Virus record (IMG/VR): IMGVR_UViG_3300021378_000055
Coordinates: 1 to 42,158 of that record
Reading direction: 5' to 3' (one strand)
DNA length: 42,158 nt
Origin: a virus
Shown piece by piece: positions 38,664 to 42,158 of the stretch (the first letter of the stretch is position 1; every line of letters starts with the position of its first letter). Made by a program: the position numbers and the translations under genes. The notes under the pieces were generated by a model. The model was not told the DNA's origin, did no database searches, and saw nothing but the letters and a program-made list of their open reading frames with translations.

Positions 38664-39176
38664 TTATGGAGTTTCTTGATAAGTAGAAGGTACAAACTGT
38701 ATCCAAGCGGTGCCGTCATATCCTTCAAACATCTTTGTCTGTGTGTTAAAGAAAATCATACCTTCTGATGCTGGTGACGGCCTTTCTGATTCTATTCCCC
38801 TTGGAGATCTAAAAACAGTGGGATATAAAGCGCCTGAATTATCAATTACAGGTTGTCCTTGTGAATTAATAATGTTACCTTGTAAATTTCCTACAAAACT
38901 AGATGCTTCTATACTTTCCAGTACCAATGTTGACTTATCACTGGAAACTGGGCTAATATCATTATTGGATTCTGTGCTTGTATAGTTTTCTATCAAATAA
39001 TATTTTTGAGTTTCCACATCTCTAACCAAACCACTATAGGTGTCTGTACCGATCTTTCCCAAAAATCCAATATCAGTAGCTGTTGTGTTGTCTTTTCCTA
39101 CAACTACTACTGGGTCACTAAAACTGGTCTGTGTGCTTTGCAAGTTAGTGGTTTGTATTGTTCTAAATGCCATCAT
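38664..39176 (-). CDS. Small tail-fibre-like protein with C-terminal beta unit
   Basis: This 170-residue protein opens with MMAFRTIQTTNLQSTQTSFS and ends with GMIFFNTQTKMFEGYDGTAW followed by IQFVPS. That last unit is like those in gp14, gp15 and the sheath (small residue, aromatic, then G-x-x-W). GALYPTVFRSPRGIESERPS is typical of fibre-side modules. It lies between the two fibre genes with its own late promoter. Ribosome-binding site TAGGAGAAA; either of two adjacent ATGs can be used. Confidence 0.6.
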   Translation of the reverse strand: MMAFRTIQTTNLQSTQTSFSDPVVVVGKDNTTATDIGFLGKIGTDTYSGLVRDVETQKYYLIENYTSTESNNDISPVSSDKSTLVLESIEASSFVGNLQGNIINSQGQPVIDNSGALYPTVFRSPRGIESERPSPASEGMIFFNTQTKMFEGYDGTAWIQFVPSTYQETP

Positions 39177-39208
39177 TTTCTCCTAATCGGACTTAATATA
39201 TTATATAT

Positions 39209-39218
39209 GTATTTATTC
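39209..39218 (-). promoter_or_regulatory. T4-type late promoter (GAATAAATAC)
   Basis: Minus-strand GAATAAATAC lies within the last codons and stop of the gene at 39213, with a predicted leader of about 28 bases for the gene at 39176. Confidence 0.65.
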
Positions 39219-39479
39219 ATTCTGGTTATTTAATATTGATTCCATAATGGACTTGATATTTTCCATTTTATCATCTAAATGCTTTACTGCTTCAACTAAA
39301 ATTGCTAATACCAATCTATCATTTTCTGACAAAACTGTTTTTTCATTATTATGGATGAACATATTATTCAAGTCTTCTGCCCGTATACCAGAATTTTCTC
39401 CATCAGTTACACCCTGCAATTCTATGAGTTTGCTCAGGGCACCAGATATTATTTTTAAGTCATCCATTGGGCAATCCAT
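39213..39479 (-). CDS. Small coiled-coil protein, possibly a fibre chaperone remnant
   Basis: This 88-residue (or 84 if started at 39467) protein has a C-terminal helix (NDRLVLAILVEAVKHLDDKM, ENIKSIMESIL) that resembles the terminal helix of S74 fibre domains (IVGVLIEAIKEQNLKIEELK). GIRAEDLNNMFIHNNEKTVL precedes it. It overlaps the oxygenase gene end. No strong ribosome-binding site is present. A trimerisation helper is a guess. Confidence 0.5.
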   Translation of the reverse strand: MDCPMDDLKIISGALSKLIELQGVTDGENSGIRAEDLNNMFIHNNEKTVLSENDRLVLAILVEAVKHLDDKMENIKSIMESILNNQNE

Positions 39480-40176
39480 TTTTTATAATCTGTTCAGTTT
39501 TTTCATTTTTTAGCCCAGTGATTTGCATAGTTAGTCTATGAAATGATGATGCGTTTGCAGTGGCATGTGGGGTGTTTGGCCAATCAAAAATATGAACATC
39601 ACCTGCTTTCCAATTATCATATATTAAATTTCCATACATAAAAAACTGTCCTGGTTTCCAATCCTGTAACATAATAGTCAGTCGTACTACTCGGCTCGGG
39701 TCCTGGGGATGTATTTTCCATAATTCATCGTCAACGTGTATTCTATACATCCCTCCTGGGGGTTGTATCACAAGCCTCGTTGTATGAGCAATACCTTCTA
39801 TCGAGTGGTCTTCAATGGAAAACATTTTTTGTAGTTTTTTTAGTTCATAAAATGGTGTGGATGGATCAGTAAATGCCTTAGATGTTATGCTCTTTATTGT
39901 TCCTGATAATTTGTCATAGTTAGGCGCAGTAAATGCCAAATCTTCTGTATTCTCTTCATATTTAATAAATCGATCTGCCGCATTAGTAATGTCTTGAACT
40001 TCTTGACTGAACATGTCGCCCACATTTCCTAAAATTTTAAACCAATCACCCGGTTGGTCCTGTGTAGTTTCATCGAAATGATATTCACTGTTTGACATAT
40101 TACATTCCCATCTTCCCTGAAGAAACTTCTTATTCGGTAATATTATATTTTTGTTCCAATCTGTATTATGCCTCAT
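39460..40176 (-). CDS. 2OG-Fe(II) oxygenase
   Basis: This 238-residue protein has the full set: H147-x-D149 in RIHVDDELWK, R165 and strands (VVRLTIMLQDWKPGQFFMYG), GDVHIFDWPNTPHATANAS with H204, and R214 in SFHRLTMQITG, the likely 2OG-binding Arg. This is the double-stranded beta-helix core of prolyl- and similar hydroxylases. Known reaction: oxidation of a substrate with 2-oxoglutarate and O2. The start at 40176 uses AGGAAA inside the ParB-like gene (11-base overlap). Location between fibre genes suggests modification of virion proteins; this is inference. Confidence 0.8.
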   Translation of the reverse strand: MRHNTDWNKNIILPNKKFLQGRWECNMSNSEYHFDETTQDQPGDWFKILGNVGDMFSQEVQDITNAADRFIKYEENTEDLAFTAPNYDKLSGTIKSITSKAFTDPSTPFYELKKLQKMFSIEDHSIEGIAHTTRLVIQPPGGMYRIHVDDELWKIHPQDPSRVVRLTIMLQDWKPGQFFMYGNLIYDNWKAGDVHIFDWPNTPHATANASSFHRLTMQITGLKNEKTEQIIKNGLPNG

Positions 40177-40612
40177 AATCTAAATTTCCTACAAATTTTA
40201 ATACTTCATCAACTGTATTAGCCCCAGTGTCGTCCATAAACATTTTAATTAGATCAGCAATTTGACCTGGTGCAAATTGTTCAACCGACGGTATATCTTT
40301 AAAATACATACTATCACACGTATATACTCCACAATGTATTTTATCCATACCACTTATGTAAGAGGCGGTTGCACTGTGCTGTCCCTCCCACAAATAGTAC
40401 TTTCCATTAATTTTAGCTACACTACTAGCTCTCAGTAATGCTGGGTGAAAGTTTTCTAAAATATCCAGAACATGCTGAACGTTAAATGTGTCCCATTGAT
40501 TTTGCGTAACATACAATTCATCATATGGGATATCCAACCATTGCAACTTGTCGAATCTAATATCGTACGTTCTTTCAAAAGATAAAATTTCAGAGTGATC
40601 TATGTGTTTCAT
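40166..40612 (-). CDS. ParB/sulfiredoxin-fold-like protein
   Basis: This 148-residue protein has FHPALLRASSVAKINGKYYL followed by WEGQHSATASYISGMDKIHC and GVYTCD. It matches the ParB/Srx-type pattern (place-holder strand, then DGQHR, then helix, then G-x-x-x-V/I-x-C-x-V), with Ser80 in place of the usual Arg in GQHR. Family activities include CTP-dependent DNA clamping, nuclease and ATP-dependent transferase. It is the first gene of a late unit with the 2OG oxygenase and has a predicted leaderless start. Confidence 0.6.
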   Translation of the reverse strand: MKHIDHSEILSFERTYDIRFDKLQWLDIPYDELYVTQNQWDTFNVQHVLDILENFHPALLRASSVAKINGKYYLWEGQHSATASYISGMDKIHCGVYTCDSMYFKDIPSVEQFAPGQIADLIKMFMDDTGANTVDEVLKFVGNLDYEA

Positions 40613-40616
40613 AGTT

Positions 40617-40626
40617 CTATTTATTC
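40617..40626 (-). promoter_or_regulatory. T4-type late promoter (GAATAAATAG), leaderless spacing
   Basis: Minus-strand AATAAATA is followed by five bases and then ATG at 40612, exactly the spacing seen for the QueC-like gene at 15207. Confidence 0.65.
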
Positions 40627-40634
40627 ATAAAAAA

Positions 40635-40656
40635 GGAGCAGTGTTTCCACTGCTCC
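40635..40656 (-). terminator. Rho-independent terminator of the second fibre gene
   Basis: Arms GGAGCAGTG (40635-40643) and CACTGCTCC (40648-40656) with a T-run on the minus strand leading directly into the late promoter at 40617-40626. Confidence 0.85.
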
Positions 40657-40678
40657 AATAATATTAAGTAATTTTAAA

Positions 40679-42158
40679 TTACTTAGATGCTTTTAATTCT
40701 GCTACTTGAGCTGATAGTTCTTTAACAGCTTCAATTAGTAGACCAGTAATGTTACCATAAGCAACGTGACGAACACCATTTGCGTCTGTCTTAACTGCTT
40801 CTGGTAGAACTGCTTCAAGTTCTTGAGCGATAACACCAGTTGAAACTGAGCCATCTTCGATACGCTCGAATGTTACACCACGGATCGCTTCAACACGACC
40901 TAGCGCACCATCAATTACTTGAACGTTAGTTTTTAGGCTATCATCTGAATAAGCTGTGATATCACCAGATGCTGTGAAGTTACCAGTGAATGAACCGCTC
41001 ATTGCAACGCCATCTGCTGACACTGTGATACCGTTACCGCCACCAACGTGGAATGTACGGCTAGCACCTAAGCTACCGCCGCCTGTTAGACCGTTACCTG
41101 CTGTCATTACTGTACCAGTTGATGCTTTGCCGCCTAGTGCAGTTGTAATTGACGATGCGTAACTTGCATTATCACCAATAGCTGCCGCTAGTTCATTAAG
41201 TGTGTTTAGTGCCGCTGGAGCACCGGCAACTAGATTGTTGATTGCTGTTGTGATATCAGCTGGTGTTGCTTTAGTATCTACAAGGTCTTTAAGAACTTTA
41301 CCTTGTGCTGCTGATAGTGACTGGTCTGTAGCTGTTGATGTTAGACCATTAACAACTGCACGCCATGTGTTTGTGTTAGCATCTGAAATTGATACTGACT
41401 CTGATGTACCGTCACCCTTATGAATTGTGATTGTGTCGTTTGATACTGTTAGCGCATCTGTTGCTCTCATTACTTGTGCTGAATTAGTAGTTGCATAAGA
41501 ACCTGCTGTTTGATAACGACCATCTAGATCAACCGCTACTGAACCACTGTTACGTGTCAGTGTTAGAACACCGTTTGATGTGCTGAATGCTGCACCTGTT
41601 ACATATGTGTTGCTGTTAGCATCACTTGTTGTAACTGAGAACGTTGTGTTGTCACCACGTGTAAATGTAATTGTATCGTTTGATACTGTTGCACCTTTTA
41701 CATACGCACTTGAACCAATTGAAACTTTGTTTCCCAGTGCAGTTGTGACTGATGCTGCATATGATGCGTTATCACCAATTGCTGCTGCTAGTTCATTAAG
41801 TGTGTTTAGTGCCGCTGGAGCACCTGCTACCAATGAATTAATTTTTGTATCAATACGTGAATCAATTGTGCTTGCTGCTGATGAACCTAGTGATAGGGCA
41901 CCGTCAACTCTTAGTGTACCGTTAACATCTAGAGTATCGCCTGAGTCAATGCTAACATCGTCTGAGAAGCGTACTTCCTTCTTGAAACGTGTCTCGCTGT
42001 TAACTGTGTTTCCAAAGCTCTCATCGTCTGCGTCAGTTGCTTCACCGTCTGTAGTTGTTAGCTTTGTTGCTAGAATAGAGATGTTACGCTCAATGTCAGC
42101 CATACGACGTAGACTTGACTTTGAACCTGACATGACGATATCATCATCTGCAATTGTT
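40679..42158 (-). CDS. Tail fibre with C-terminal S74-type domain (5' end beyond window)
   Basis: The frame has no stop up to the right edge, and the ATG at 42133 lacks a ribosome-binding site, so the true start is probably outside the window. Visible: about 490 residues with a helical start (ADIERNISILATKLTTTDGE), two near-identical units (NNLVAGAPAALNTLNELAAA, then IGDNASYA), Asn/Thr-rich strands, and a C-terminal S74 domain (SDDSLKTNVQVIDGALGRVE, GVIAQELEAVLPEAVK, YGNITGLLIEAVKELSAQ). It parallels the larger fibre at 35816-38626 and ends in a terminator. Confidence 0.85.
   Translation of the reverse strand, partial: TIADDDIVMSGSKSSLRRMADIERNISILATKLTTTDGEATDADDESFGNTVNSETRFKKEVRFSDDVSIDSGDTLDVNGTLRVDGALSLGSSAASTIDSRIDTKINSLVAGAPAALNTLNELAAAIGDNASYAASVTTALGNKVSIGSSAYVKGATVSNDTITFTRGDNTTFSVTTSDANSNTYVTGAAFSTSNGVLTLTRNSGSVAVDLDGRYQTAGSYATTNSAQVMRATDALTVSNDTITIHKGDGTSESVSISDANTNTWRAVVNGLTSTATDQSLSAAQGKVLKDLVDTKATPADITTAINNLVAGAPAALNTLNELAAAIGDNASYASSITTALGGKASTGTVMTAGNGLTGGGSLGASRTFHVGGGNGITVSADGVAMSGSFTGNFTASGDITAYSDDSLKTNVQVIDGALGRVEAIRGVTFERIEDGSVSTGVIAQELEAVLPEAVKTDANGVRHVAYGNITGLLIEAVKELSAQVAELKASK

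Overview
The window is a contiguous piece of a T4-like (Tevenvirinae-related) marine myovirus genome of low GC content. The diagnosis rests on recognisable T4 core proteins: primase gp61 (partial), UvsW, UvsY, UvsX, gp32, terminase gp16/gp17, head completion gp4, tail tube gp19, tail sheath gp18, and neck and tail-completion proteins gp13, gp14 and gp15. It also rests on T4-type late promoters (ATAAATAC/TATAAATA) placed in front of virion genes. The host cannot be read directly. The sigma70-like early promoters (TTGACA, 17 bp, TATAAT) and an SbmA/BacA-type transporter suggest a marine alpha- or gammaproteobacterium; this is inference.

Layout. Nearly everything is on the minus strand, so transcription mostly runs from right to left. 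1-584 is the 5' part of the primase gene. 594-1849 holds two late genes that diverge from one small promoter region. 1846-5495 is a tightly overlapping uvsW operon that ends in a 190-residue DnaE-like mini-protein. 5534-8388 holds small early genes, an AAA+ ATPase and two membrane proteins. 8513-11440 is the recombination block uvsY, uvsX, gene 32. 11587-19148 runs from a large unknown gene through terminase, a QueC-like PP-loop enzyme, acidic head-associated proteins, gp4 and two tail-tube-fold proteins. 19247-24469 holds a 2OG-oxygenase-like gene, the sheath gene with an inserted repeat array, a dNMP kinase, a nitroreductase-like gene and gp13. 24528-27803 holds early genes and an SbmA/BacA-like transporter. 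27895-29451 is a three-gene membrane operon with a MotA/TolQ/ExbB-like and a MotB/TolR/ExbD-like protein. 29531-32884 is the only long plus-strand block (gp14, gp15, an unknown, a Nudix hydrolase). 32917-35084 holds two glycosyltransferase-like proteins behind an early promoter. 35187-42158 is the tail-fibre region, with two S74-type self-processing or chaperone fibres flanking a ParB-like gene, a second 2OG oxygenase and small structural genes.

Regulation. Two promoter classes stand out. Early-type promoters are sigma70-like; four share the element GTCTTACTG in the spacer, and three of these sit directly behind a repeated terminator hairpin. Late promoters precede most virion genes, often right after the terminator of the upstream unit. 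A perfect 16-bp palindrome at 29498-29513 is two late promoters back to back. Four genes (uvsW, the gene at 1481, the QueC-like gene, the ParB-like gene) have their promoter so close to the ATG that the mRNA should be leaderless or nearly so.

The most interesting cargo is the stator-like membrane operon, the SbmA/BacA-like transporter, the miniature DnaE-like protein, the QueC-like enzyme with a tRNA-like fragment beside it, and the oxygenase/ParB-like cassette between the tail fibres. Functional calls are by-eye family recognition; no database search was run.
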